Shown here piece after piece: positions 36,954 to 48,183 of a DNA stretch of 64,000 nucleotides (position 1 is the first letter of the stretch; every line of letters starts with the position of its first letter). Location: assembly GCF_030295405.1 (NCBI RefSeq), contig NZ_AP027080.1:620001-684000 (forward strand), in the 5' to 3' direction. The notes beneath the pieces were generated by a model. The model saw nothing but the letters and a program-made list of their open reading frames with translations, was not told the origin of the DNA and made no database searches. Made by a program: the position numbers and the translations under genes. This DNA is from Mesoterricola silvestris (GTDB lineage Bacteria; Acidobacteriota; Holophagae; Holophagales; Holophagaceae).

Positions 36954-39575
36954 CTAGACCGAGAGGAGTTCCCGGATCTTGGCGAGCCGGGCCTGCCTTT
37001 CCGCGGCGCCCGCGCGCATCTTGTTCACCGCGGCCTCGGGGGCCTTGGTTACGAAGGATTCGTCGGCCAGGCGCGCCAGGGAGGCCTCCAGTTCCTTTTC
37101 CAGCTTGTCGCGTTCCTTCTCCAGCTTGGCCTTCTCGGCGGCGGGATCCTTGAGGCCGGCCAGTTCCAGGGCGACGGTGCCGCCCGTGACCACGCCCACG
37201 GCCCGCGTGGGGGCGTGGATGTCGCCCCCGGAGAAGGTCAGGGACTCCAGGCGTCCGATGCTCTTGAGGCCCTCGGCGAAGGGCTCCAGGGCCGTGAGGG
37301 TGCAGAAGGCGGGCACCCGCCGGGCGGGATCCACGCCGTTGTCGGCCTTGAGGCGCAGGAAGGCGGTGAGGACTTCCTGGAAGCGGGGCACCAGGTCGGG
37401 GTCGCCGCCCTCGACCCCCAGGAGGGGATCGTCCAGGGGCCAGCTGCGGGCCGCAAGGAGCTCGGGCTCGCCCTGGGGGAGGCGGCCTTCCATGACGGCG
37501 GCGTGGATCTCCTCGGTGAGGAAGGGCACCACCGGGTGCAGGGCGCGGAGGAGGATGTCCAGGAAGTGCAGGATGGCGGCCTTCTGGGCGGCGGTGCCGT
37601 TCTGCAGGGTGACCTTGGCCAGCTCGATGTAGGTGGCGCAGAAGTCGTCCCACACCAGGTGGTAGAGCGTCTCGGCGGCCTCGTGGAAGCGGAATTCCTC
37701 GATGGCCCGGGTGGCCAGGCCCAGGCTTTCGCGCATGCGGCGGATCATCCAGTACTCGGCCTCGCCCAGGTCGGGCTTCACGGCGAGGGTGACGTCCGGG
37801 GTGAGGTTCATCTGCACGAACCGCGCGGCGTTCCAGAGCTTGTTGCAGAAGTTGCGGCTGGCCTCCAGGCGCGAGACGGACAGGGAGATGTCGGTGCCGG
37901 GGGCGGCCATGGCCGCCAGGGAATAGCGCAGGGCGTCCGTGCCGTAGTCGTCCATGGTCTGCAGGGGGTCGATGACGTTGCCCTTGGACTTGGACATCTT
38001 GGCGCCGTGCTCGTCCCGCACGAGGGCGTTGAAGTACACGTCCCGGAAGGGCACCTCGTCCGTCCAGGTGAGCCCGGCCATGACCATGCGGGCCACCCAG
38101 AAGAACAGGATGTCGTACCCGGTGATGAGCACGCTGGTGGGGTAGTAGCGCTTGAGGTCCCCGGTCTCGTCGGGCCAGCCGAAGACGCTGAAGGGCCAGA
38201 GGGCCGAGGAGAACCAGGTGTCGAGGGTGTCGGGGTCCTGGGTGAGGGCCGTGGAGCCGCAGGAACCGCAGGCGGCGGGGGCCTCCTCCTCCACGTTGAG
38301 GTGCCCGCAGGCGTCGCAGGTCCAGGCCGGGATCCGGTGGCCCCACCAGAGCTGGCGGGAGATGCACCAGTCCTGGATGTTCACGAGCCAGTGCTCCCAC
38401 ACCCCCGCCCACCGCTCGGGGGTGAAGCGGATGCGGCCGTCGCGCACGGAGGCCAGGGCCTTGGCGGCGGCCTCGTCGACCTTCATGAACCACTGCTCCG
38501 AGACCAGGGGCTCCAGGACGGCGCCGCTGCGGTCGCTCACGGACACCTGGTGGGTGTAGGGCTCGATCTTCTCCATGAGCTCCAGCGCCTCGAGGTCGTG
38601 GATGACCTTCTTGCGGCAGTCGAAGCGGTCCAGGCCCGCGTAGGCGGGGCCGGCGGCGGCCGTCATCTTGGCGTCGAAGCCGATGACGGTGATGCTGGGC
38701 AGGCCCAGGCGCTTGCCGGCGGCGTTGTCGTTGGGGTCGTGGGCGGGGGTGAGCTTCACGCAGCCCGTGCCGAACTTGGGGTCCACGAAGCTGTCGGCCA
38801 CGATGGGGATCTCCCGGTCCGTGAGCGGCAGCTTGACGGTCCTGCCCACCAGGTGGCCGTAGCGCTCATCCTCGGGGTGCACGGCCACGCCGGTGTCGCC
38901 CAGCATGGTCTCGGGCCGGGTGGTGGCCACCACCATGAAGCCGCTGCCGTCGGCCATGGGGTAGCGGATGTGCCAGAGCTTGCCGTGGCGCTCGACGTAC
39001 TTCACCTCCAGGTCGGAAAGCGCCGTCTGGCTCGCCGGGTCCCACTGGATCATGCGGGGGCCCTTGTAGATGCGGCCCGCCTTGTAGGACGCCGCGAAGA
39101 CCTTGCGCACGGCCCGGTTGAGGTCGGGGTCCATGGTGAACCGCTTGCGGGTCCAGTCCACGGAGGCCCCCAGCCGGCGCAGCTGGTTCTCGATGGCGCC
39201 CTGGTTCTCGTCCTTCCAGGACCAGAGCCGCTCCAGGAAGGCCTCCCGGCCCACGTCGTGGCGGGTCTTGCCCTCGGCCTCCTTCAGCTGGCGCTCCACC
39301 ACCACCTGGGTGGCGATGCCGGCGTGGTCCACGCCGGGCACCCACAGGGCGTCGTAGCCCTGGGCCCGCTTGAAGCGGGTGAGGATGTCGTGCAGGGTGA
39401 ACACCAGGGCGTGGCCCATGTGCAGGTTGCCCGTGATGTTGGGGGGCGGGATGACGATGGACCAGGGCTTCTTTCCGCTCCCGGGCTGGGCCTCGAAGAT
39501 GCGGGAGGACTCCCACCGCTCGTACCACCGGTGCTGGGCGGTCTTGAAATCGAAGGCCTTGTCCATCTCTTGCAT
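36954..39575 (-). CDS. valS: Valyl-tRNA synthetase
   Basis: ValRS (873 aa) charges tRNA-Val and edits misactivated threonine. The class I signatures are NITGNLHMGHALVFTLHD (HIGH-type HMGH near 51-54) and KMSKSKGNVIDPLQTMDD (KMSKS near 525). An editing domain lies between them (TTRPETMLGDTGVAVHPEDE, and the zinc-ribbon-like CDACGHLNVEEEAPAACGSC). The C-terminal arm is a coiled coil (KAKLEKERDKLEKELEASLA) that contacts tRNA. The ATG at 39575 has AGGA about 8 bases upstream. It lies 53 bp downstream of mfd, perhaps in one operon. Confidence 0.97.
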   Translation of the reverse strand: MQEMDKAFDFKTAQHRWYERWESSRIFEAQPGSGKKPWSIVIPPPNITGNLHMGHALVFTLHDILTRFKRAQGYDALWVPGVDHAGIATQVVVERQLKEAEGKTRHDVGREAFLERLWSWKDENQGAIENQLRRLGASVDWTRKRFTMDPDLNRAVRKVFAASYKAGRIYKGPRMIQWDPASQTALSDLEVKYVERHGKLWHIRYPMADGSGFMVVATTRPETMLGDTGVAVHPEDERYGHLVGRTVKLPLTDREIPIVADSFVDPKFGTGCVKLTPAHDPNDNAAGKRLGLPSITVIGFDAKMTAAAGPAYAGLDRFDCRKKVIHDLEALELMEKIEPYTHQVSVSDRSGAVLEPLVSEQWFMKVDEAAAKALASVRDGRIRFTPERWAGVWEHWLVNIQDWCISRQLWWGHRIPAWTCDACGHLNVEEEAPAACGSCGSTALTQDPDTLDTWFSSALWPFSVFGWPDETGDLKRYYPTSVLITGYDILFFWVARMVMAGLTWTDEVPFRDVYFNALVRDEHGAKMSKSKGNVIDPLQTMDDYGTDALRYSLAAMAAPGTDISLSVSRLEASRNFCNKLWNAARFVQMNLTPDVTLAVKPDLGEAEYWMIRRMRESLGLATRAIEEFRFHEAAETLYHLVWDDFCATYIELAKVTLQNGTAAQKAAILHFLDILLRALHPVVPFLTEEIHAAVMEGRLPQGEPELLAARSWPLDDPLLGVEGGDPDLVPRFQEVLTAFLRLKADNGVDPARRVPAFCTLTALEPFAEGLKSIGRLESLTFSGGDIHAPTRAVGVVTGGTVALELAGLKDPAAEKAKLEKERDKLEKELEASLARLADESFVTKAPEAAVNKMRAGAAERQARLAKIRELLSV

Positions 39576-39628
39576 TTTGCGGATCCTAAAGGGTCCATTT
39601 TGTCAGACTGGAAAGGGTCAGGCCACCT

Positions 39629-42600
39629 TTAGAATGCGGCCCAGGCCCCGAGGATCTCCTGGGCCTGGCGTATGGCCGCGTCCCCCGGGGCCGGAGCGGC
39701 GACGAGCACCGTCCCGTCCGGGTTGAACTGGCCCCCCTTCTGCTGGCGCACCCAGGCCATGAGCTTTCCGGGGTCCACGGGGGTCTGGGGGGAGAGGCGC
39801 AGCTTCAGGCGGCCCTTCTCGGCCGACACCTCGCCCACGGCCAGGGCCTGGGCGAGGATCTTCACCCGCAGCAGCTCGAAGAAGCGCGCGCTCTCCTCGT
39901 CCTGCTCCGGGATCCGGCCGAAGCGGTCCTCCAGCTCCAGGCGGTACAGCTCCAGGTCCCGCTCCGTGCGAAGGCGCGAGGCGCGCTTGTAGGCCACGAG
40001 GCGCTCCGATGCCTGGTCCACCCATTGGCGGGAGAGCTGGGCCGCGCCCAGTTCGAGCTTCACCTCGAAGGTGCCGCTGGGCTGCCCCTGGAGCTCCTGG
40101 AGGGTCTCCTCCAGCAGCTTGATGTAGAGCTCGAAGCCGATGTCGTGGATGTGCCCGGACTGCTCCCCGCCCAGGATGTTGCCGGCCCCGCGCAGCTCCA
40201 GGTCCTGGGCCGCGACCCGGAAGCCCGAGCCCAGCTCCGAGAAGTCCTCCAGGGCCTGGAGGCGCTTGCGGGCGTCCTCGCTGATCTCGCCCTTGCCGGG
40301 GATGAGGAGGTAGGCGTAGGCGGGCACGTCGCTGCGCCCCACCCGTCCGCGGAGCTGGTAGAGCTGGCTCAGGCCGAAGGTGTCGGCGCGGTGCACGATG
40401 AGGGTGTTGGCGTTGGGCACGTCCAGGCCGTTCTCCACGATGGTGGTGGCCACCAGGACGTCGATGCGGCCCTCCATGAAGCCCAGCATGGCGGCCTCCA
40501 GGGCCTCGTCGGTCATCTGGGCGTGGCCCACCCCGACCCGCGCGTCGGGCACCAGTTCGCGGATGCGGGTGGCCACGGTGACGATGGACTCCACGCGGTT
40601 GTGCACCACGTACACCTGCCCGCCCCGGCGCAGCTCGAACTGGATGGCGGTGGCGATGAGCTCGTCGGACCAGGGGGCCACCACGGTCTCGATGGCCAGG
40701 CGGTTCCGGGGCGGGGTCTCGATGAGGCTCATCTCCCGCAGGCCCGTGAGGCTCATGTGCAGGGTGCGGGGGATGGGGGTGGCGCTCATGGCCAGCACAT
40801 CCACGTTGGCGCGCATCTTCTTGAGGCGCTCCTTGTGGCTCACCCCGAAGCGCTGCTCCTCGTCGATGACCACCAGGCCCAGGTCGCTGAACTTCACGCG
40901 GGCCCCCAGCAGCTGGTGGGTGCCGATGACGATCTCCACCTTGCCGGCCTCCACGTCCTGGAGGATGGCCTTGGTCTCGGCCGCGTCCACGAAGCGGTTG
41001 AGCATTTCCACCCGCACCGGGAAGGCCGAGAAGCGTTCCTTGAAGGTGCGGAAATGCTGGAAACAGAGGATGGTGGTGGGACACAGCACGGCCACCTGGC
41101 GCCCCTCCAGGGCCACCTTGGCCGCGGCCCGCATGGCCACCTCGGTCTTGCCGAAGCCCACGTCCCCGCAGAGGAGCCGGTCCATGGGCACGGGCCGCTC
41201 CAGGTCGGCCTTGATGGCCTCGGTGGCCTCGATCTGGTCGGGGGTCGGCTCGAAGGGGAAGGTGGCCTCGAATTCCGCCATCTCCGGGCCGTCCGGGGGG
41301 TAGGCGTGGCCCGCCTCCAGCTTGCGCTGGGCGTAGAGCTTGAGCAGTTCCTCGGCCATGTCGCGGATGGCCTTCTTGGCCCGGCGCTTGACCTTGGCCC
41401 AGGAGGCGCCGCCCAGCTTGTCCAGGGGCGCCAGGCCTCCGTCGGGCGATACGAAGCGCTGGATGAGGTCGGCCCGCTCCAGGCTCACGTTGAGCTTGCC
41501 GCCGTCGGCGTAGCGGAGCTGGACCACTTCCTGCTCCTCGCCGCCGATGTTCAGGGCGCCGAAGCCCAGGAACTCCCCGATGCCGTGGTCCAGGTGCACC
41601 ACCCGGTCCCCGGGCTTGAGGTCCCGAAGGTCCGAAAGGAAGGGCGCGGAGCGGCTGCGCTTGGGGGGGGCGGCCAGGGCCTTGCGCCCGAAGACCTCCC
41701 GTTCGGTGAGCACCAGGATACGGGGCTCCTTAAGGAAGGTGCCCGCCGACAGGGGCAGGTGCACGGTGCGGCATCCCGGCTGGGTTCCGAAGGACACCGG
41801 CAGCTCATACTCCTGGAAGATCTCGCCGAACCGGTCCCGCATGCCCGGGGTGGAGCCCGCCAGGAAGATGTGGTGGCCGGAGAGGGCCAGCTCCTGGAGG
41901 TGCTCCGCCAGGTCCCCGAGCCGGCCATGGAACTCCCGCGGGGGCGTGGCCTGCAGGGCCACGGTGGCCTCGCTCTGCCATTCCGTGAGCAGGAGGGTGG
42001 TGCGGCTGGGGTCGGTCTCCAGGAACCGGTCCTCGAATTCCGGGCACACCACGCCGCCCCGGCGCAGCACGGCCAGGCTTTCCTGGATGCGGGCCCGCTC
42101 CCGGTCGGCCACGGCGGCCTCCCACTGGGGTTCCAGGCGCACCCGCAGGCACGGGGGCACCCAGTGCGCCAGCTGGCCCTTGGGCTGGGCCAGCATGGGG
42201 TAGAACAGCTCCTCGCCCGGGAAGTGCCCCTGGGAGGCCAGGCGGGAGCGCCGGAACTCCAGGTCGTCCTCGGGCTCGGGGGTGAGGGAGGCGCGGCTCT
42301 CCACCGCGGCCAGGAGGGGGTCCCCATTGCCGCGCTCGCCTTCGAAGCGCGGGTAGAGGGTGATGGCCTGGAGCTGGTCCCCGCTGCGGCGCTGGGATTC
42401 GGGATCGAAGGGGCTGAGCCGCTCCAGCTCGTCCCCGAAGAACTCCAGGCGCAGGGGCGCGTCGAGGTGGTCCGGCCAGAGGTCCACCACCAGGCCCCGG
42501 GCGCTGAACTCCCCGGGGCTCCCGGCCAGCTCCGTGCGGCGGTAGCCCAGGGCCACCAGGGTCTCCAGCAGGAGGTCCCGGGGCACCTCGGTGCCCTGGG

Positions 42601-43027
42601 CCAGCTCGAGCTTCTGGCGCTGGAACCAGGTGGGGTGGGGCAGCCGCTCCAGGGCCGCCAGGGGGCCCGTGACCAGCACCTGCACCCGGTGCTCCAGGAG
42701 GCCGATGAGGGTGGCCAGGCGGTCCCGGGTGACCACGAAGGGGGGGCTGGACTCGCCGCCGGCGAAGGGGGCGAAGCCGGGGAAGTGCGCCACCCGCGCG
42801 TCCGGGAGGGCCACGGCCAGGTCGTGGGCCAGGGTCTGGGCCTCCAGTTCCGTGGGGGCGTCCACCCAGAGGGTCTTCTGCCGGCCCTCCTCCGTGGTCC
42901 ACCGCGCGAGGATGAGGGCGAGGGCGGTGGGGGAGGTCCAGCGGAACCTCGCCCCCGGATCCTCCAGGGCCCGGGCGTCCAGGAGGCGGAGGAGGTCGTT
43001 CAGGGCGGCGCGGTCTTGACTGCTCAT
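39629..43027 (-). CDS. mfd: Transcription-repair coupling factor
   Basis: Mfd (1132 aa from the ATG at 43027) pushes or removes RNA polymerase stalled at lesions and recruits UvrA. The N-terminal UvrB-like region (GFAPFAGGESSPPFVVTRDR) is followed by the CarD-like polymerase-interaction domain (GDRVVHLDHGIGEFLGFGAL). The superfamily-2 translocase follows, with GDVGFGKTEVAMRAAAKVAL near 620, LLGARVKFSDLGLVVIDEEQ and SATPIPRTLHMSLTGLREMS. Motif VI is QLRGRVGRSDVPAYAYLL. The C-terminal TRCF domain ends DAAIRQAQEILGAWAAF. Another in-frame ATG at 43063 exists; neither has a strong ribosome site. It diverges from recQ. Confidence 0.96.
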   Translation of the reverse strand: MSSQDRAALNDLLRLLDARALEDPGARFRWTSPTALALILARWTTEEGRQKTLWVDAPTELEAQTLAHDLAVALPDARVAHFPGFAPFAGGESSPPFVVTRDRLATLIGLLEHRVQVLVTGPLAALERLPHPTWFQRQKLELAQGTEVPRDLLLETLVALGYRRTELAGSPGEFSARGLVVDLWPDHLDAPLRLEFFGDELERLSPFDPESQRRSGDQLQAITLYPRFEGERGNGDPLLAAVESRASLTPEPEDDLEFRRSRLASQGHFPGEELFYPMLAQPKGQLAHWVPPCLRVRLEPQWEAAVADRERARIQESLAVLRRGGVVCPEFEDRFLETDPSRTTLLLTEWQSEATVALQATPPREFHGRLGDLAEHLQELALSGHHIFLAGSTPGMRDRFGEIFQEYELPVSFGTQPGCRTVHLPLSAGTFLKEPRILVLTEREVFGRKALAAPPKRSRSAPFLSDLRDLKPGDRVVHLDHGIGEFLGFGALNIGGEEQEVVQLRYADGGKLNVSLERADLIQRFVSPDGGLAPLDKLGGASWAKVKRRAKKAIRDMAEELLKLYAQRKLEAGHAYPPDGPEMAEFEATFPFEPTPDQIEATEAIKADLERPVPMDRLLCGDVGFGKTEVAMRAAAKVALEGRQVAVLCPTTILCFQHFRTFKERFSAFPVRVEMLNRFVDAAETKAILQDVEAGKVEIVIGTHQLLGARVKFSDLGLVVIDEEQRFGVSHKERLKKMRANVDVLAMSATPIPRTLHMSLTGLREMSLIETPPRNRLAIETVVAPWSDELIATAIQFELRRGGQVYVVHNRVESIVTVATRIRELVPDARVGVGHAQMTDEALEAAMLGFMEGRIDVLVATTIVENGLDVPNANTLIVHRADTFGLSQLYQLRGRVGRSDVPAYAYLLIPGKGEISEDARKRLQALEDFSELGSGFRVAAQDLELRGAGNILGGEQSGHIHDIGFELYIKLLEETLQELQGQPSGTFEVKLELGAAQLSRQWVDQASERLVAYKRASRLRTERDLELYRLELEDRFGRIPEQDEESARFFELLRVKILAQALAVGEVSAEKGRLKLRLSPQTPVDPGKLMAWVRQQKGGQFNPDGTVLVAAPAPGDAAIRQAQEILGAWAAF

Positions 43028-43085
43028 GGAACCAGTGTGCCCCAAGGAAGAAGCAGTGAACATGAATGCCGGGCGGGACCGGCAT

Positions 43086-43114
43086 TTGGCATCCGGGCCC
43101 CGAGGCCTGACAAT
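43086..43114 (+). promoter_or_regulatory. Candidate promoter of recQ
   Basis: TTGGCA (43086-43091) and GACAAT (43109-43114) are separated by exactly 17 bases. They stand 20 bases before the recQ ATG in the divergent mfd-recQ gap. The boxes match five of six and four of six consensus positions. Confidence 0.5.
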
Positions 43115-43134
43115 GGAGTCTTGCCCGGTGGTCC

Positions 43135-44856
<1,722 letters not shown>

Positions 44857-44964
44857 CCCCCCTCGGGTTGAACCGTTAACCTGCCTTGGGGTTGTCAATT
44901 TTATCAGCACATTCCAGGCTTCTCCCCTCCCTGGGATGGTCTCCTTTTCGCAAGGAATACGGAA

Positions 44965-46527
44965 ATGGTCGCTCGATACTGCTGGTCGTTGGTGACAGTC
45001 GCCTGCATCGTTGGAACGGTGGGGTGCCACAAAAGCAACAGCCCCGCGGCCTCGTCGGTACCGGTCATAACCTCCTTCACGCCGACGCAGGGCCTGACCG
45101 GCTCCAAGATCGAAGTCTCGGGCTCGGGCTTCGACGGGACCACCACCGTGAGCGTCGGCGGCGTCACCGCGGACTGGAAGCGCAACAACAACAATTCCCT
45201 GACCGTGACGGTCCCCGACGGGGCCATGTCCGGCGTCATCGGCGTCGTGAACTCCCTGGGCAGCGGCGGCAGCACGACCACCTTCAGCGTCATCCCCACC
45301 GTCACGGCCATCAGCCCCACCAGCGGCTCCCCGGGCACCACCGTGACCCTCACCGGCACCGGCTTCACCGGATCCCAGGTGGTCAAGTTCGGAACCGGCC
45401 CCGCGGCCAATTTCTACGTCAACAGCGCCACCCAGATCCAGGCGGTGGTCCCCCTGGGCTCGTCCACCGGCCCCATCTCCGTCACCACCGTCAACGGCAG
45501 CGTCTCCCTCACGGCCACGTCGCCCACCTTCACCTATTCGGGCGGAGGCGTCACGGCCCCCGTGCTCACCTCCTTCACCCCCGCCCAGGCCGCCGTGGGC
45601 GATTACGTGGTCCTCGCGGGTTCCGGGTTCACCGGCGTCGCCGGCGCCTCCATCGGCGGGGTCAGCGCCTACTTCACGGTCACCAGCGACACGGCCATGA
45701 GCATCCAGGTTCCCGCGGCCGCGGCCTCCGGCTTCATCCAGCTCACGGGCGTCCTGGGCTCGGCCACGTCGGACACGCGCTTCCTCGTGACCCCGACCCT
45801 GTCCAGCTTCAGCCCCGCCACCGGCCCCTCCGGCACGCTGGTCACCCTCACGGGCACCGGATTCTCGGGCGCCACGTCGGTGACCTTCGGCAACGCGGTG
45901 GAATCCAAGTTCATCGTCATCGATTCCAACACCATCAAGGCCAACGTCAAGGCGGGCTCGGCCACGGGCCCCATCACGGTGACCACCAACGGCCTGACCG
46001 CCGCCAGCTCCACCAGCTTCACCTTCGTCCCCGACGCCGTCAACGCGCCCGTCATCACCGGGCTCACCCCCGTCAAGGCCGCCGTGGGCGACACGGTGAC
46101 CCTCACCGGCAGCGGCTTTACCGGCGTCTCGGACGTCACCGTGGGCGGCGCGGACGCGCCGAAGTTCGCGGTGACCGACGCGGCCACCCTCACGGTCACG
46201 GTGCCCAGCGCCGCCGCCACGGGCTTCATCACCGTCACCAACGCCCTGGGCGCCACCGCCTCCCCGGTGATCTTCACCGTCACCCCCACCGTCACCGGCC
46301 TCTCCGCCCTGTCCGGCAAGGTGGGCTCCACCCTGACCCTCACCGGCACCGGCTTCATCGGCGCCGAATCCGTGACCTTCACCGGCGGCCCCGCCGCCAA
46401 CTACGTGGTGGTGGACGCCAACACCATCACCGTCACCGTCCCCGACGGCGCCACCACCGGCGTCGTGAGCGTCTCCGCCTTCGGCACCACCGCCTCCAGC
46501 TCGGCCGTCTTCACCGTTTTGCCCTAG
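44965..46527 (+). CDS. Lipoprotein with six tandem IPT/TIG domains
   Basis: The 520-aa protein begins MVARYCWSLVTVACIVGTVG-Cys, a lipobox-type signal. The body is six ~80-residue IPT/TIG immunoglobulin-like repeats, each starting like VITSFTPTQG, VTAISPTSGSPGTTVTLTG, VLTSFTPAQAAVGDYVVLAG or VITGLTPVKAAVGDTVTLTG and carrying G-S-G-F--------V--GG. Repeat units are similar enough at DNA level to look recently amplified. Such proteins are usually surface or periplasmic structural modules. AAGGA lies 8 bases before the ATG. It is a homologue in style of the TIG lipoprotein at 30993-33209, without the unrecognised middle domain. Confidence 0.82.
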   Translation: MVARYCWSLVTVACIVGTVGCHKSNSPAASSVPVITSFTPTQGLTGSKIEVSGSGFDGTTTVSVGGVTADWKRNNNNSLTVTVPDGAMSGVIGVVNSLGSGGSTTTFSVIPTVTAISPTSGSPGTTVTLTGTGFTGSQVVKFGTGPAANFYVNSATQIQAVVPLGSSTGPISVTTVNGSVSLTATSPTFTYSGGGVTAPVLTSFTPAQAAVGDYVVLAGSGFTGVAGASIGGVSAYFTVTSDTAMSIQVPAAAASGFIQLTGVLGSATSDTRFLVTPTLSSFSPATGPSGTLVTLTGTGFSGATSVTFGNAVESKFIVIDSNTIKANVKAGSATGPITVTTNGLTAASSTSFTFVPDAVNAPVITGLTPVKAAVGDTVTLTGSGFTGVSDVTVGGADAPKFAVTDAATLTVTVPSAAATGFITVTNALGATASPVIFTVTPTVTGLSALSGKVGSTLTLTGTGFIGAESVTFTGGPAANYVVVDANTITVTVPDGATTGVVSVSAFGTTASSSAVFTVLP

Positions 46528-47099
46528 CTTCCTAATCATACGTGTCCCAGACCTTCGCCCCGGTTCGTCCTCGCCGGCTAAGCCGGCGAGGACGGGGATG
46601 ACAGAACGGACACAAAGTCGGTGCTCCGCCCATTCGCTTCGTTGAGCGGAGCGGAAGCCGGAACGGAAAGCCTCTCCTGGAGGTCCCTGGCGAGGAGCGG
46701 CTCCCACGTTTTCATGGATCCGCTTCGCGATAGACCTTTCGGCGCCGGTGGGCGCCGACGCTGCCTGGTGCGCACCTCCCCCAACCCATTGAAGCCATCC
46801 CGACCCCAGATCCGCTGACCCCGGTTTCAAGCGTTTGCCGCTTAACGCATTCAGCATTCGGCGCGAGCCAGCATCCTGGTCGAAACTCGCGAAGAGAGCC
46901 CCCCAGGTGGGTCGGGGCCAATGGGTGACAACACAGTCCCATGGATGAAAGGAGCGCTTTCCGTTGCTGCGGGCTTGGCCCGCAGCAACGACCCGGGCCG
47001 AACGTCGGGGACACGTGCGATTACCCAGCCGACCATTTTCTTGGCGACTTTTCCCTGGGGCCGACTAGAATTCCACAGGAATCAATCCCGGAGGCCTCC
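46528..47099. other. 572-bp gap without genes, with several hairpins
   Basis: I find no convincing gene here; the short frames that cross it lack ribosome sites and family-like sequence. Visible structure: a 14-bp perfect hairpin at 46566-46594 (CGTCCTCGCCGGCT A AGCCGGCGAGGACG), an imperfect one at 46623-46652, a palindrome GGTGCGCACC at 46767-46776, and a 13-bp perfect hairpin at 46962-46990 (CGTTGCTGCGGGC TTG GCCCGCAGCAACG). GGAGG near 47090 is the ribosome site of the next gene. The first hairpin may end the TIG gene; the second could be a leader structure. Confidence 0.6.
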
Positions 47100-47681
47100 A
47101 TGGCAGCGAAGAAGATCCTGATGCTCGTCGGTGATTTTGTCGAGGACTACGAAGTGATGGTCCCCTTCCAGATGCTCCTGATGGTGGGCCACACCGTCCA
47201 CGCCGTGTGCCCGGACAAGAAGCCCGGGGACTTCGTGCGCACCGCCATCCACGACTTCGAGGGCGACCAGACCTATTCCGAAAAGCCCGGCCACCGCTTC
47301 ACCCTGAACGCCTCCTTCGCCGAGGCCCGGGCCGAGGACTACGACGCCCTGGTCATCCCCGGGGGCCGCGCCCCCGAGTACCTGCGCCTCAACCCCAAGG
47401 TCCTGGACCTGGTGCGGGCCATGGCCAAGGCCGGCAAGCCCATCGCCGCCATCTGCCACGGCCCCCAGATCCTGGCCGCCGCCGGCGTCCTGGAAGGCCG
47501 CCCCTGCACCGCCTACCCCGCCGTGGGCCCCGAAGTGACCGAGGCCCGCGGGAAATTCGTGGACATCCCCGTGGACAAGGCCCACGTGGACGGCAACCTC
47601 GTGACCGCCCCCGCCTGGCCCGCCCACCCCGACTGGATCGCCAAATTCCTCAACGTCCTCGGCACCCGCATCGAGCTCTGA
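47100..47681 (+). CDS. DJ-1/PfpI family protein (class I glutamine-amidotransferase-like)
   Basis: The ATG at 47100 has GGAGG 6 bases upstream and starts [20 protein letters not shown]; an upstream in-frame extension crosses hairpins and is rejected. The 193-residue product has the DJ-1/PfpI flavodoxin-like fold with [15 protein letters not shown], the nucleophile elbow [20 protein letters not shown] (Cys near 120) and the acidic Glu in GDFVEDYE that pairs with it. Family members are deglycases, chaperones or proteases. The downstream region converges on the RND gene and holds the large inverted repeat. Confidence 0.88.
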
Positions 47682-47719
47682 GGCCGGGTGGGTTTGGATT
47701 TCCCGGAGGGGCCGAGGCG

Positions 47720-48116
47720 TCCCCGCCGGGGGCCGCAGGTTTGTTCCACCGGGTTCCAGGCCTGAACCGCGACCCAAAGGGGTCCCATCCCCGGGCCCCG
47801 ACCCACCGGTAGCGCATTCGCAGCAGCGAGCTGCTGCGAATGCGCTGGCCGTTGTCCATTGATGGAGGGGGGGATGAGTGGGGAGGGGGCTCCCTTTCGG
47901 AACGGCCTCCGGGTGCGGTCCAGGTGGGCCGTATGCCGCGAAGAGCGCGTCCCACCTCCTCGACAACACGTTCTCAATGGATCACGGCAAGCGCAATCGC
48001 AGCAGCTTGCTGCTGGGATCGCGCTACCGATGGGTCGGCGCCCGGGGATGGGACCCCTATGGGTCGGGGCTCAGGACGGGAACCCGGCGGAACAAACCTG
48101 CGGCCCCCGGCAGGGA
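47720..48116. repeat. About 397-bp symmetric inverted repeat with nested hairpins
   Basis: The centre of symmetry is 47918. Bases 47731-47846 pair with 47990-48105 over 116 positions with about 13 differences and no gaps, and weak pairing extends to the ends given. Each arm ends inward in its own hairpin: 47811-47846 is a perfect 17-bp stem (AGCGCATTCGCAGCAGC GA and its complement), and 47990-48025 is an imperfect mirror. Inner pairing GGCCGTTGTCCATTGA continues ~16 bases, then ~100 bp is unpaired. It fills the gap between the convergent PfpI and RND genes (stops 47681 and 48184). No ORF is credible. Confidence 0.88.
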
Positions 48117-48183
48117 TCGCTTGGACGGGAGGCAAGGGAAAGGCGCCCGCAGCATGGCCGCGGGCGCCTTCGGTCTGCCGGCC

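Noticed and set aside
46941-47099. Upstream extension of the PfpI/DJ-1 gene
   Set aside because: It would add 53 residues that cross a perfect hairpin and resemble no family sequence, whereas ATG 47100 has an ideal GGAGG and starts where the fold starts.
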